NCBI GenBank assembly: GCA_031275085.1 | Contig: JAISPG010000027.1 | Location: forward strand, 21,237 to 85,236 | Length of the DNA: 64,000 nt | DNA from: Bacteroidales bacterium | GTDB lineage: Bacteria; Bacteroidota; Bacteroidia; Bacteroidales; ML635J-15 | Direction of reading: 5' to 3' | Shown: in pieces, positions 45,942 to 54,414 of the stretch | Layout of the letters: each line of letters opens with the position of its first letter | How positions within the stretch are numbered: position 1 is the first letter of the stretch | Translations under genes and position numbers: made by a program | The notes under the pieces: generated by a model | The model's database searches: none | Told to the model about the DNA's origin: nothing | The model's input: the letters and a program-made list of their open reading frames with translations, nothing else

Positions 45942-46322
45942 TTACGATTTTATTAAAAAATCGCCTAACCATACGGCAGAAATTCCAACTAATATACTGG
46001 AAATTATATATAATATAAGAATTAAATAATTCCCTGTTTCTATTAATTTAAGATTTTCAATTGAAAATGTTGAAAAAGTTGTATATCCTCCACAAAAACC
46101 GGTAATCAGTAATAATTTAAGGTTTTCATTCAACATATTATTTTTTACACTGAATCCGACAAATAATCCGATCAAAAAGCAACCCAGAATATTTACGATA
46201 AAAGTTGCTAACGGAAAGCTAAATGAATATTTCTTTAATACCAGTAAAGACGTTAAATAACGAAAGATACTCCCTGCTCCGCCACCTAAACCAACTAAAA
46301 GTATTTGTTTTAACATAATCAA
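45942..46322 (-). CDS. crcB: Fluoride exporter CrcB (Fluc)
   Basis: The 126-residue four-span protein has GGGAGSIFRYLTS near the N-terminus, NILGCFLIG in the second span and GFCGGYTTFSTFS, the pore-lining sequence of Fluc channels. These are the conserved Fluc landmarks. I looked for a fluoride riboswitch upstream and did not find one. Confidence 0.92.
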   Translation of the reverse strand: MIMLKQILLVGLGGGAGSIFRYLTSLLVLKKYSFSFPLATFIVNILGCFLIGLFVGFSVKNNMLNENLKLLLITGFCGGYTTFSTFSIENLKLIETGNYLILILYIISSILVGISAVWLGDFLIKS

Positions 46323-46478
46323 AATATTAAAATAGATATAGTTCTTATGGTTTCACCATAAATTATTTTAATAACCAAAATTTATAAATTCACGTGCAAT
46401 ATAATTAAATATATTTTATATTTTACTGATCCATATTTATCATATACATTACTAACTACAGGCATATTACACAAATCT

Positions 46479-47840
46479 TTATATTCCATAAGACAATCTG
46501 CGGGCAAGTTTACCTATAGAATTCATCAAACCTATGCGTCCGAAAAAAGATATAAATTGTCCATATTTACGATAACCGAAATTAAATAAAAAATAAGAAG
46601 CTCTGATTCGTTTATTCTCCGGACGCCTTTTAAGAATATTCCGGAATGAATAGAAGTCTTTATATATTTTTCTGTATTCGGCTTCTAATTGTTCAGGGGC
46701 AAAGTATACCGGATTAAAAACAGCATGAGCCGTATTATACTTTTCCAGATCATGGCAAAATACACGTTTGTCTTTTTCAAACCTCCTGTATAAAATAGTG
46801 CCGGGATATGGTGTAAGAATATGTCCGGTCATTGTTTCCACACGATTTCTAATAAGCCAGGCAAGAGTTTTATCAAAAGTCTCGGGAGTGTCATTATCGA
46901 AACCGAAAACCAGACTTGCATTTACCATTATTCCGTTATCATGAAGTAATTTTATAAGCCTTTCATATTCAGAAACTTTATTTTGTTTTTTATTTACATT
47001 TAATATAGAGTTATCATTAATTGACTCAAATCCTATAAACAAACTACGACACCCACTTTCTGCCATTTTTATAATTAATTCCGGATGATGTACAATATTT
47101 GTTGAAACAGCAGCATGCCATATTAAACCCATATCTTTAATCTGTTTTATAAGGCTTTTTGTCCAATCAATATTACCGATAAAATTATCGTCGATAAACA
47201 TAATATGTTTTTTTCCGATCTTTTTTATTTCAGTTATAATATTTTCAACCGGACGATTTCTGTATTTACCGCTTACATAATCGCAACTATTGTAGCAGAA
47301 TTCGCATTTAAACGGGCATCCTCTGCTTGTAACAATAATATTATTATAAAGATATTTTTCTTTTTGTTTTATATAATCCCAGTTGGCAACAGGAACAAGG
47401 GAAAGATCAACAGGAACAGGATTAAAATATTGTGCCTTTAAATCATCATTGCAGTAATCATTTATTATTTGTTCCCATAAATTTTCAGCCTCACCGATAC
47501 ATACCGAATCGCAATATCCTGCAACTTCCTGCGGACATGCACTGACATAAATTCCTCCGAAAATAACCTTTGCTCCTTTTTGCCTGTATTTTGCCGAAAT
47601 TTCAAAAGCACGGTAAACAGTATCAATATTTACTGTAATTCCTACTAAGTCGGGATTATCATCAAAATTTATTTTACCTACGTTTTCATCTTCAATATAA
47701 ACATAATGTTGTTCCGGTGTCAGTGAAGCTATGGTAACAAGCGACAAAGGCGGAGCCATCCGACGTTTCATTTCCGAATCCATAGGGCGCAAACTCATGC
47801 GTGGAGATATAAGTTTTATGGTGAGATTATTTTTTATCAT
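46479..47840 (-). CDS. B12-binding-domain radical SAM protein
   Basis: The 453-residue enzyme has an N-terminal cobalamin-binding-like domain (VGITVNIDTVYRAFEISAKY, GAKVIFGGIYVSACPQEV) without the classic DxHxxG. The radical SAM core has the 4Fe-4S motif CPFKCEFCYNSC (about residue 175), then IMFIDDNFIGN and the GFDNDTPETF strand. A C-terminal helical tail follows. Such proteins modify lipids or natural products; the closest look is to HpnJ-type enzymes. The substrate cannot be told. Confidence 0.82.
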   Translation of the reverse strand: MIKNNLTIKLISPRMSLRPMDSEMKRRMAPPLSLVTIASLTPEQHYVYIEDENVGKINFDDNPDLVGITVNIDTVYRAFEISAKYRQKGAKVIFGGIYVSACPQEVAGYCDSVCIGEAENLWEQIINDYCNDDLKAQYFNPVPVDLSLVPVANWDYIKQKEKYLYNNIIVTSRGCPFKCEFCYNSCDYVSGKYRNRPVENIITEIKKIGKKHIMFIDDNFIGNIDWTKSLIKQIKDMGLIWHAAVSTNIVHHPELIIKMAESGCRSLFIGFESINDNSILNVNKKQNKVSEYERLIKLLHDNGIMVNASLVFGFDNDTPETFDKTLAWLIRNRVETMTGHILTPYPGTILYRRFEKDKRVFCHDLEKYNTAHAVFNPVYFAPEQLEAEYRKIYKDFYSFRNILKRRPENKRIRASYFLFNFGYRKYGQFISFFGRIGLMNSIGKLARRLSYGI

Positions 47841-47918
47841 TATTTTATAAGAATAGCTTTGTTAAAATTAAAGTTCTATCGGCTGGCGGCTTATTATGAG
47901 CTGGTTTTTCTCTTCCTT

Positions 47919-49124
47919 TTATTTCCCTAATAACCAATCAATTGTATTCTTCTTTTGTATTCCTTCAATCACAGCGTTGTCATAATCAAGTGTTAAAAGA
48001 AATTTCGGATAGTTGTCTTTTATGCTTCTTAATGACGAAATTTCTCGTTCAAATGCTTTTTCGTCATTAACAGTGTAGGCTACTTGATAATATTCTCGTT
48101 CATTATTTGCTTTTTGTACAACAAAATCGACTTCTTTATCTTTTTGCTTGCCAACAAAAATCTTTCCGCCACGTCGTAAAAGTTCAAAATAGACTACATT
48201 TTCCAATTTATGACCTAAATTGACATCATATTTATTTGTTGAAGTTATATTTTTCAAGCCTAAATCAACCAAATAATATTTTTCATTAGTCGATAATAAT
48301 TCTTTTCCTTTAATATCGTAACGTGGTGCTGTATAAAGAATATAAGATTCAGTAAGATAGGTAATTAATTTTATAATTGTATTGTGCGATATTTTTTTGT
48401 CCGAATTTCGATTCAACTGTTCTGCAATATTTGTCGGTGATACAAGCGAACCGATAGAATCAAACAAGAACTCAATAATGCGTTGTAGTTTGTCGAAATT
48501 ACGAAGTTTGTACCTGCTCACAATATCTTTTCCGATAACAGTATCGTAAATAGATTGTAAATAATCATTTACAAGTTCTGGTGCTGTTTTCGAGAGATTT
48601 ACGGCTTCGGGAAATGCGCTACTGTTCATATATTGCCGAAAAAGACGGTCGGTGTTTTTTTCTTCGGGAAAAGCAAGCGTATATTCCGCAAACGAAAATG
48701 GGTGTAGATTGATTGCAATATAACGTCCAGTTAGCAATGTTGCCAACTCGCTTGAAAGCAAATAAGCATTAGAGCCTGTAACATAAAGGTCGATATTTTT
48801 CTTAACGAATAAAGCATCAACCAATTTTTCGAAATTAGCTATCAGTTGTACTTCATCAAGAAAGATATAATTCTTATGATTTGGGTTTGTTTTCGCTATA
48901 ATTTCGTCATAAAGCGCAGTCCAGTCGCTGAATTTTAGATTTTCACGTTCTTCAAAGTTGAAGAAAATTATACTCTCCGCTTTTACTCCCGACTTCAATA
49001 ACTCTCCGCGAAATTCAGCCAAAAGTGTTGATTTTCCACAACGCCGTACACCTGTTATGACTTTAATTAAATCTTGATCACGAAGCAAACGCAGTTTTTT
49101 TAGATATGTTTCTCTGGCAATCAT
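47919..49124 (-). CDS. AAA_14/DUF4143 ATPase with nuclease-like C-terminus
   Basis: The protein has 401 residues. The ATPase domain begins IKVITGVRRCGKSTLLAEF (Walker A, about residue 25) and has NYIFLDEVQLIANF as Walker B. The DUF4143 domain (about 215-370) has NEKYYLVDLGLKN and the KDKEVDFVVQKANNE PD-(D/E)xK-like core. The family is common and mobile, function poorly known. Upstream (49155-49194) is a perfect 12-bp inverted repeat. Confidence 0.88.
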   Translation of the reverse strand: MIARETYLKKLRLLRDQDLIKVITGVRRCGKSTLLAEFRGELLKSGVKAESIIFFNFEERENLKFSDWTALYDEIIAKTNPNHKNYIFLDEVQLIANFEKLVDALFVKKNIDLYVTGSNAYLLSSELATLLTGRYIAINLHPFSFAEYTLAFPEEKNTDRLFRQYMNSSAFPEAVNLSKTAPELVNDYLQSIYDTVIGKDIVSRYKLRNFDKLQRIIEFLFDSIGSLVSPTNIAEQLNRNSDKKISHNTIIKLITYLTESYILYTAPRYDIKGKELLSTNEKYYLVDLGLKNITSTNKYDVNLGHKLENVVYFELLRRGGKIFVGKQKDKEVDFVVQKANNEREYYQVAYTVNDEKAFEREISSLRSIKDNYPKFLLTLDYDNAVIEGIQKKNTIDWLLGK

Positions 49125-49154
49125 ATGAATAAAATTTCCATAAAGATATAATTT

Positions 49155-49194
49155 TATTGACGAAAAATGCCAACTTTACAAATTTTCGTCAATA
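49155..49194. promoter_or_regulatory. Inverted repeat upstream of the DUF4143 ATPase
   Basis: TATTGACGAAAA, a 16-base spacer and TTTTCGTCAATA lie 31-70 bases upstream of the ATG at 49124. It may be an operator. Confidence 0.55.
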
Positions 49195-49323
49195 ACGATC
49201 AAGAAATCAATTATTGCATCACCTCTCTAAACTTACCCGCAACCAAAATATTTGAACTACTTTTCATCGGAAAAGGAAAATTTTACAGAATTTTATTAAA
49301 CTCAATAATTACATAATGTAATT

Positions 49324-49782
49324 TTATTTTATATTTATACCAAACTGCTCAGCAATTCCAACTCCTTCTGATTTTGCACATTCTAAATTATCATTTTTTT
49401 TAACAGGCATGATTACTTTATCATTATAATCATATAGAATAAGTAAATAGTCTTTTTCATATAAATCAAATTTCCTGTTGCTCCGACTGTATATTCTCCA
49501 TCTTTTGTTGTTCCTTTTAAGCCCTATTTTCATATCAGACTTAATATCAACCCATTTTCCAACAGGAATTAAACCAAACAAATTATTCAAAAACCTTATT
49601 CTTTTTTTATTAATATCTACTACTGTACTTGTATAGCTAAACCCCACAAATATTCCGATCAAAATTATTATTATCCCTATTAATACATTTTCAAACAGAG
49701 TCATTATTCCTATTATAATAACAACAATTCCTATACCGGAACTAAAAGGTCCAAAAATTTTATACAATTTATTATTGATCAT
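49324..49782 (-). CDS. Unknown two-span membrane protein
   Basis: The 152-residue protein has two adjacent spans (FSSGIGIVVIIIGIMTLFEN and VLIGIIIILIGIFVGFSYT) and a cytoplasmic basic beta-rich part (KRIRFLNNLFGLIPVGKW, YSRSNRKFDLYEKDYLLIL). No named family is recognised. It is 16 bases downstream of the DUF3788 gene and probably co-transcribed. Confidence 0.6.
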   Translation of the reverse strand: MINNKLYKIFGPFSSGIGIVVIIIGIMTLFENVLIGIIIILIGIFVGFSYTSTVVDINKKRIRFLNNLFGLIPVGKWVDIKSDMKIGLKRNNKRWRIYSRSNRKFDLYEKDYLLILYDYNDKVIMPVKKNDNLECAKSEGVGIAEQFGINIK

Positions 49783-49798
49783 TTTTAAGAATCAACAT

Positions 49799-50227
49799 CT
49801 ATTTCAAACTTTTCTTATATTCAATTATCTTTTTCAGGTCTTTCAACTGCTCTTTTTTATTGATATCCAGAATTAATGGGATAAGTTTTCCTATAATTTT
49901 TACTTTTTCAAATTCATCCTTGATTTTATTATCTATATCTAATTCAAAAACAGCATCACGAGTTTTTTCAGTAAAAAAGAAGCTTGTTTTTATCAATCCG
50001 TCCCACACCGAAAGCCAGAAAACAGTTTTCTTTTTATTAAGTACTTTACAAAGCCATGCTTTTCCGTCGTTATAATATCTCCATTCAGGAACCAACCCGT
50101 ATTTGTTGGCTATGATATCCATAATATCTTTATAAAGTGTAAAAATCTCTTTATCCAGTATTGTTTCCAATACACTATCACTGGGCTCAACATTTGGGTC
50201 TTTCAGAAGCTGAATTTTTTCCGGCAT
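49799..50227 (-). CDS. DUF3788 family protein
   Basis: The 142-residue soluble protein has the DUF3788 pattern: VPEWRYYNDGKAWLCKVLNK, then KTVFWLSVWDGLIKTSFFF and FELDIDNKIKDEF. It is a small single-domain protein of unknown function, often linked to stress genes; here its neighbours do not help. Divergent from the MscS gene at 50350. Confidence 0.75.
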   Translation of the reverse strand: MPEKIQLLKDPNVEPSDSVLETILDKEIFTLYKDIMDIIANKYGLVPEWRYYNDGKAWLCKVLNKKKTVFWLSVWDGLIKTSFFFTEKTRDAVFELDIDNKIKDEFEKVKIIGKLIPLILDINKKEQLKDLKKIIEYKKSLK

Positions 50228-50349
50228 AATGGTCTAATTTGAAAATCTAAAAAATATTTTTTCAATTTTATTAAACATTTTTGACACATACAACTTTATT
50301 ATTTATAAAAATTTCCGAAATTACTCACCTGAAATTTGAGTAAATATTT

Positions 50350-51612
50350 ATGAAAGAAAAAAAGATATATATACTTGAGACAATATATAATTATTTCCTG
50401 GAATCAGGTTTAAGCGAACAGTTATCGAATGCTCTTGTATACATAATTGCCTGCGTTTCCCTTATTTTGATAATATGGCTGATTAATTTTGCAGGAGCCC
50501 ATTTAATTTCAAAACTTATAAAAAAGACGTTAAAACATTTGAATTCTCAATGGCAGAATTTCCTTCTTCAGCGTAAATTTTACGATAATATAATAAAACT
50601 CATTGCAGGAATAACCATGCTGCTTATTGTAAATATGTTGTTTCAGGGATTTAGTCCGGGAACACTCAAAATTACGGAAACCATAATTACCATTTATATT
50701 ATGTTCATATCCTATCTGGTAATCAACTCTTTCCTTAATGCTGCAAATGATGTTTATGAAACTAAACCTCAGGCTAAAACAAAATCCATACGTAGTTTTA
50801 TTCAATCAATAAAAATAATACTTGTTGTTTTTCTGGTAATTCTCATAATCTCCATTTTAATACAAAAAAATCCCAGAGATCTTTTACTTGCAATAGGGGC
50901 TTCAGCTGCAATATTTTCACTTGTTTTCAGAGATACTATCCTAAGTTTTGTTGCTTCAATCCAGATATCGGCACAGGAGATGTTCCGTCCCGGCGACTGG
51001 ATAGAAATGCCGGCAAGAGGAGCAGACGGAATGGTCACACAAATTAATGTTACTAATGTTAAAGTACAGAACTGGGACAATTCGGTAACTATAATTCCCA
51101 CCTATGCAATGGTCTCCGAATCGTTCACCAACTGGCGCAATATGCAGGAAAGTGCAGGAAGAAGGTTCAGACGTCCTGTTCTTATTGATGTGAACAGTGT
51201 TACAACACTTACTCAGGCACAAATTGACAAAATAGCTTCACATCCTGCAATCGACAAAAAGGTATCCGAAAAAATGATGGAATTGATGATAAGCGGAAAT
51301 ACCAGTAATTTTATTACTAATTTAGGACTATACCGTTGCTATATAGAAGCATTTATGAATTTTCACCCTAAAATATCAAAGAATCAAATGTGTATTGCCA
51401 GATATCTTGATAATTCCGACAGCGGGATATCAATCCAGATATATGCTTTTTCTGTTGATAAAACACTGGCAACTTACGAACGTGTAGTGTCCGATATAAT
51501 GGAAAACCTTATGGTAATTACTCCAATATTTATGCTAAAATTCTATCAGCGCCCGATAGCTGCAAAAACGGAAGATAGCATTGACGACATTAAAATTAAT
51601 CTTTTAAATTAA
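50350..51612 (+). CDS. MscS-family mechanosensitive channel (YbdG-like)
   Basis: The 420-residue protein has five membrane spans, with the pore-lining TM3 and following region LLLAIGASAAIFSLVFRDTI LSFVASIQI. The cytoplasmic part begins MFRPGDWIEMPARGADGMVT, the MscS beta domain. The extended C-terminus (SFTNWRNMQESAGRRFRRPV) places it near YbdG/MscM. It opens when membrane tension rises. Monocistronic. Confidence 0.88.
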   Translation: MKEKKIYILETIYNYFLESGLSEQLSNALVYIIACVSLILIIWLINFAGAHLISKLIKKTLKHLNSQWQNFLLQRKFYDNIIKLIAGITMLLIVNMLFQGFSPGTLKITETIITIYIMFISYLVINSFLNAANDVYETKPQAKTKSIRSFIQSIKIILVVFLVILIISILIQKNPRDLLLAIGASAAIFSLVFRDTILSFVASIQISAQEMFRPGDWIEMPARGADGMVTQINVTNVKVQNWDNSVTIIPTYAMVSESFTNWRNMQESAGRRFRRPVLIDVNSVTTLTQAQIDKIASHPAIDKKVSEKMMELMISGNTSNFITNLGLYRCYIEAFMNFHPKISKNQMCIARYLDNSDSGISIQIYAFSVDKTLATYERVVSDIMENLMVITPIFMLKFYQRPIAAKTEDSIDDIKINLLN

Positions 51613-51659
51613 CTGCCGAAATAATGTAGGTATAAGTAAAATAAATCTTACAAAAAGAT

Positions 51660-52031
51660 TTAGCGGCCAGTCTTCAGATATTCTTCCCGTTTCTTTTTAG
51701 GTAAATTTTTTATAACTTCATCAACAGAGTTTCTGATAAGTTCCCTGATCAGATGGTCAGGCACATCGCTTTCCAGATACACAGAATTCCATGATAATGC
51801 AGAAGGCACATGCCCCGGAGTTATTCCGGTATATCTTTCACGAAGTTCTACTGACCGTTCGGGATCACACTTAAGGTCAACCTTAAATCTTCCGTCCTTA
51901 GGTTCAAGTGGAGCAAATGCATACATTTTATCCATAATTTTGAATACCAGAACATTATGTCCCAAAAACGGAAGACTTTCCGTAGTGTCTTTTACCGAAA
52001 GACAATATTCTCTTAATTCTTCAATATTCAT
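51660..52031 (-). CDS. MmcQ/YjbR family protein
   Basis: The 123-residue protein has MNIEELREYCLSVKDTTESL, then a central KMYAFAPLEPKDGRFKVDLK and HVPSALSWNSVYLE, as in the YjbR/MmcQ double-wing family. Function unclear; it resembles a DNA-binding cyanobacterial fold in structure. It is 12 bases after the VOC gene and likely in one operon with it. Confidence 0.88.
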   Translation of the reverse strand: MNIEELREYCLSVKDTTESLPFLGHNVLVFKIMDKMYAFAPLEPKDGRFKVDLKCDPERSVELRERYTGITPGHVPSALSWNSVYLESDVPDHLIRELIRNSVDEVIKNLPKKKREEYLKTGR

Positions 52032-52043
52032 TAAATATTAAAG

Positions 52044-52529
52044 CTATTCATTTAAAAATTGTTCCAGCATTTCAACGGTCATAAATGTACGTTTTGCCGT
52101 TGCTTCAAGATTCTTTCCCTCTTCTTCGAATATTCTTCTAAGAAAAACATGCATAGCCTCACCTACTTCTATTAAATGACCGTCGTAATCGTAAAAACGA
52201 ATCGTTCTCTGTCCCCAAAGTTCTGTATTTATTTCGTGCAGGAATCTTATATCGTTTTCTTTAAGTTTACTGTATATGTTATCCAGGTTTTCTGTCTCAA
52301 AACACAACTCAAATCTGCTTGTTGCTTCTGAATTATAAATATTATTTCCAAGTATACCGGGAATTATATTTTGTTCCATAATCTGCCATAAAGCAAAACC
52401 TTCCTTAAAAATAATATTCATCCCGCCAAAATCGCCTGTAACGGTCAAACCTAATAAATCCTGATAAAAACCTTGTGCTCTCCCGGCATCTTTTACAAAA
52501 AGTACAGGTAAACAGTTTTTTAAATCCAT
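52044..52529 (-). CDS. VOC (glyoxalase/bleomycin-resistance) superfamily protein
   Basis: The 161-residue protein has two VOC modules: LPVLFVKDAGRAQGFYQDLL with LTVTGDFGG in the first, and FELCFETENLDNIYSKLKEN with IRFYDYDGHLIEVGE in the second. The tail is helical (VEMLEQFLNE). It probably binds a small metal-dependent substrate; which one is unknown. Upstream of the YjbR-type gene. Confidence 0.82.
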   Translation of the reverse strand: MDLKNCLPVLFVKDAGRAQGFYQDLLGLTVTGDFGGMNIIFKEGFALWQIMEQNIIPGILGNNIYNSEATSRFELCFETENLDNIYSKLKENDIRFLHEINTELWGQRTIRFYDYDGHLIEVGEAMHVFLRRIFEEEGKNLEATAKRTFMTVEMLEQFLNE

Positions 52530-52694
52530 AATTTTCTACTTTTATTTGTCCAAAGTTAAAATAATTTATTTAATAATTCTATGGAAGCATAATGGTATAT
52601 GAAGAGTTAAGAATGAAGAATTAATACTTCGATACCGCTTAGTACAAGTAATCAGGATTAAGAATGCAGTGAGTGGCTGTTAGAAAGTTGCTTC

Positions 52695-52771
52695 CTGAAC
52701 GACGGGTTGGCGAGCGGTGACTACTGAGCGGCGTCGAACCAAGCCGAAGTAAGCCGAACCAAGCCAAAGTT
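52695..52771 (+). repeat. GC-rich dispersed intergenic repeat, copy B
   Basis: It contains GAGCGGTGACTACTGAGC (52712-52729) and AAGCCGAAGTAAGCCGAA (52741-52758), both exact in copy C. An AT-rich GAATGAAGAATTAA array lies just before it (52601-52626). The rest of the gap 52530-52895 shows no gene. Confidence 0.75.
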
Positions 52772-52895
52772 GCAGCTTTAAAATATAAATCCGGAGTATT
52801 TTATTTTTAATCGTTAAAATATTAATTATTTTTCGCCAAATATAATTACATAAATATGATATAAATGTATTTTTTCTGTATTTTTATTACAACTT

Positions 52896-53621
52896 TTATT
52901 CTTTGGAGTAATATTTCAACTGAACATCATTTCCATCAAAAACCGCATAAGAAAGAAAATTTATCCAGTCTCCGGTATTGATATAACTGCTGTCCGAAGA
53001 TAGTTTCTGAATAGAAGGAAGATGTGTATGCCCAAAGATAAAGTAATCGTAGTGCTTGTTTTTAAGTTGTTGTCTGGCAAAATCCATTTGATAATTATTC
53101 CCATCTGATCGCATAATATCCGATACGTTTTTTTTATTATTTTTTTCAGACAAATAATTTCCCAGGGATATCCCCCACCTGGGATGTATAGCTCCGAGCA
53201 TATTCCGGAATAATGCATTATTATAAATTTTGAACAGTAGTTTATCCGGGATATTTTTTGTAAGTTCATGGCCATGTCCCAAGAAAAAACGGCACGGACC
53301 GATCTCTATTTCTGCCATATCACAATGAACTTTTAATCCTATATCATTTGAGAAATAATCATTTATCCACATGTCGTGATTGCCGACAAAATAATGGATC
53401 TCTATTCCCTCATCGATTAATTCTGCAAGTTTTCCTAAAAAACGTGTATATCCATGGGGTACTACTTTTTCATATTCAAACCAGAAATTAAACATATCAC
53501 CTAAAAGAAATATCTTATCGGCATTATACTTAATGTCATTAAGCCAGGTTATAAATATTTTTTCTCTGACTTTCCCTTCATCTGATGTTGAAAGGTGTAG
53601 ATCTGACACAAAATAGACCAT
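52896..53621 (-). CDS. lpxH: LpxH-like UDP-2,3-diacylglucosamine diphosphatase
   Basis: The 241-residue calcineurin-type phosphoesterase has metal motifs SDLHLS, LGDMFNFW, VGNHDMW, FLGHGHEL and FGHTHLP, in the order of LpxH. The characteristic helical cap (KIYNNALFRNMLGAIHPRWG) is present, as in Bacteroidota LpxH. The first base of its ATG is the last base of the upstream mini-gene's stop (TAATG), so they are coupled. It duplicates, by homology, the step of lpxI at 25794. Confidence 0.85.
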   Translation of the reverse strand: MVYFVSDLHLSTSDEGKVREKIFITWLNDIKYNADKIFLLGDMFNFWFEYEKVVPHGYTRFLGKLAELIDEGIEIHYFVGNHDMWINDYFSNDIGLKVHCDMAEIEIGPCRFFLGHGHELTKNIPDKLLFKIYNNALFRNMLGAIHPRWGISLGNYLSEKNNKKNVSDIMRSDGNNYQMDFARQQLKNKHYDYFIFGHTHLPSIQKLSSDSSYINTGDWINFLSYAVFDGNDVQLKYYSKE

Positions 53622-53809
53622 TACGGCATATGTTTTTCCAAAATGTCCATCCAGTCTTCAAATTCTTTACCACTGATCCCTCCTATTGCTGTTTTGAGTG
53701 AATCAGGAGTAGTGTCTAATCGCCCGGCATAGAATTCTATATCTTTTTCTTCCCTGAAATACATTTGGGTTAGAACTAAAAAATCTAAAAACAAATTCTC
53801 TTGATCCAT
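53621..53809 (-). CDS. Mini-protein resembling half of an AraC helix-turn-helix
   Basis: The 62-residue product (MDQENLFLDFLVLTQMYFRE ... ) has EFYAGRLDTTPDSLKTAIGG and ISGKEFEDWMDILEKH, which fit the first helix-turn-helix subdomain of AraC proteins (pattern FYAxxLxxTPxxLxxxIxxxSGKxxxxW). No second HTH follows. It ends by one-base overlap with the lpxH start, so it is translated upstream of and coupled to it. Confidence 0.6.
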   Translation of the reverse strand: MDQENLFLDFLVLTQMYFREEKDIEFYAGRLDTTPDSLKTAIGGISGKEFEDWMDILEKHMP

Positions 53810-54414
53810 TTTTAACTATTAAAAAATTTACCTACTTTATTCTACGGTGTTCGGTATGTCCGTTTTATGTTTATTATTATTCTATTTTATACACAAAATA
53901 ACATATACATAGAATTATATTCAACCTATTTTTATCCCAATTGGGAATATTGTCTGCCGAAATGAGAAAATCAACTACTTAACGGGGGTATTATACTAAT
54001 AAAATAAGAATGAAAAATTAAAAATTAAGAATGCGATGAACTGAGTGTCGGTTGGTGAACGCCGGTTGGTGAGCGGTGACTACTGAGCAGCGGCTACTGA
54101 GCGAAGCCGAAGTAAGCCGAAGTTAAGAATTAAGAATTGGGTTTACGAACTACGGTTCATAATTTCCGGGATATAATGATCCGGTAAAATCTTTTTTCCA
54201 CTCGTCAAGATAATGAAACCGGATAATTTTATAAAATAAAAAATAAAAATCTCTACAATAATGAATTTTATCTAAATATTTTGATTGTTTTATTTTATTA
54301 ATTATTTATTTATCTGTAAAATATTTTACTAATATTCTATAATATGAAATTAAAAAATAAATAAATATGTCCTGTAATGCATTTATTGGTAAAGGTGGCT
54401 GATAATTTGTATTT
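53810..54414. other. Long AT-rich intergenic region with repeat copy C
   Basis: About 600 bases without a credible gene. The GC-rich repeat (54050-54123) with AT-rich word arrays on both sides lies in the middle; the rest shows no obvious structure. Confidence 0.5.
54050..54123 (+). repeat. GC-rich dispersed intergenic repeat, copy C
   Basis: It contains two GGTTGGTGA words, GAGCGGTGACTACTGAGC (54071-54088), GCTACTGAGCG and AAGCCGAAGTAAGCCGAA (54104-54121). Flanking arrays are GAATGAAAAATTAAAAATTA at 54008 and TTAAGAATTAAGAATT at 54123. Confidence 0.75.

Noticed and set aside
46345..46361. Fluoride riboswitch before crcB
   Set aside because: Only a 6-bp hairpin (TTATGG/CCATAA) is present; no fluoride-aptamer core motifs were found.
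12106..49189. CTTTACAAATTTTCGT shared by 12106-12121 region and the DUF4143 upstream repeat
   Set aside because: About 16 bases of AT-rich sequence may match by chance, and only half the inverted repeat is present at the first site.
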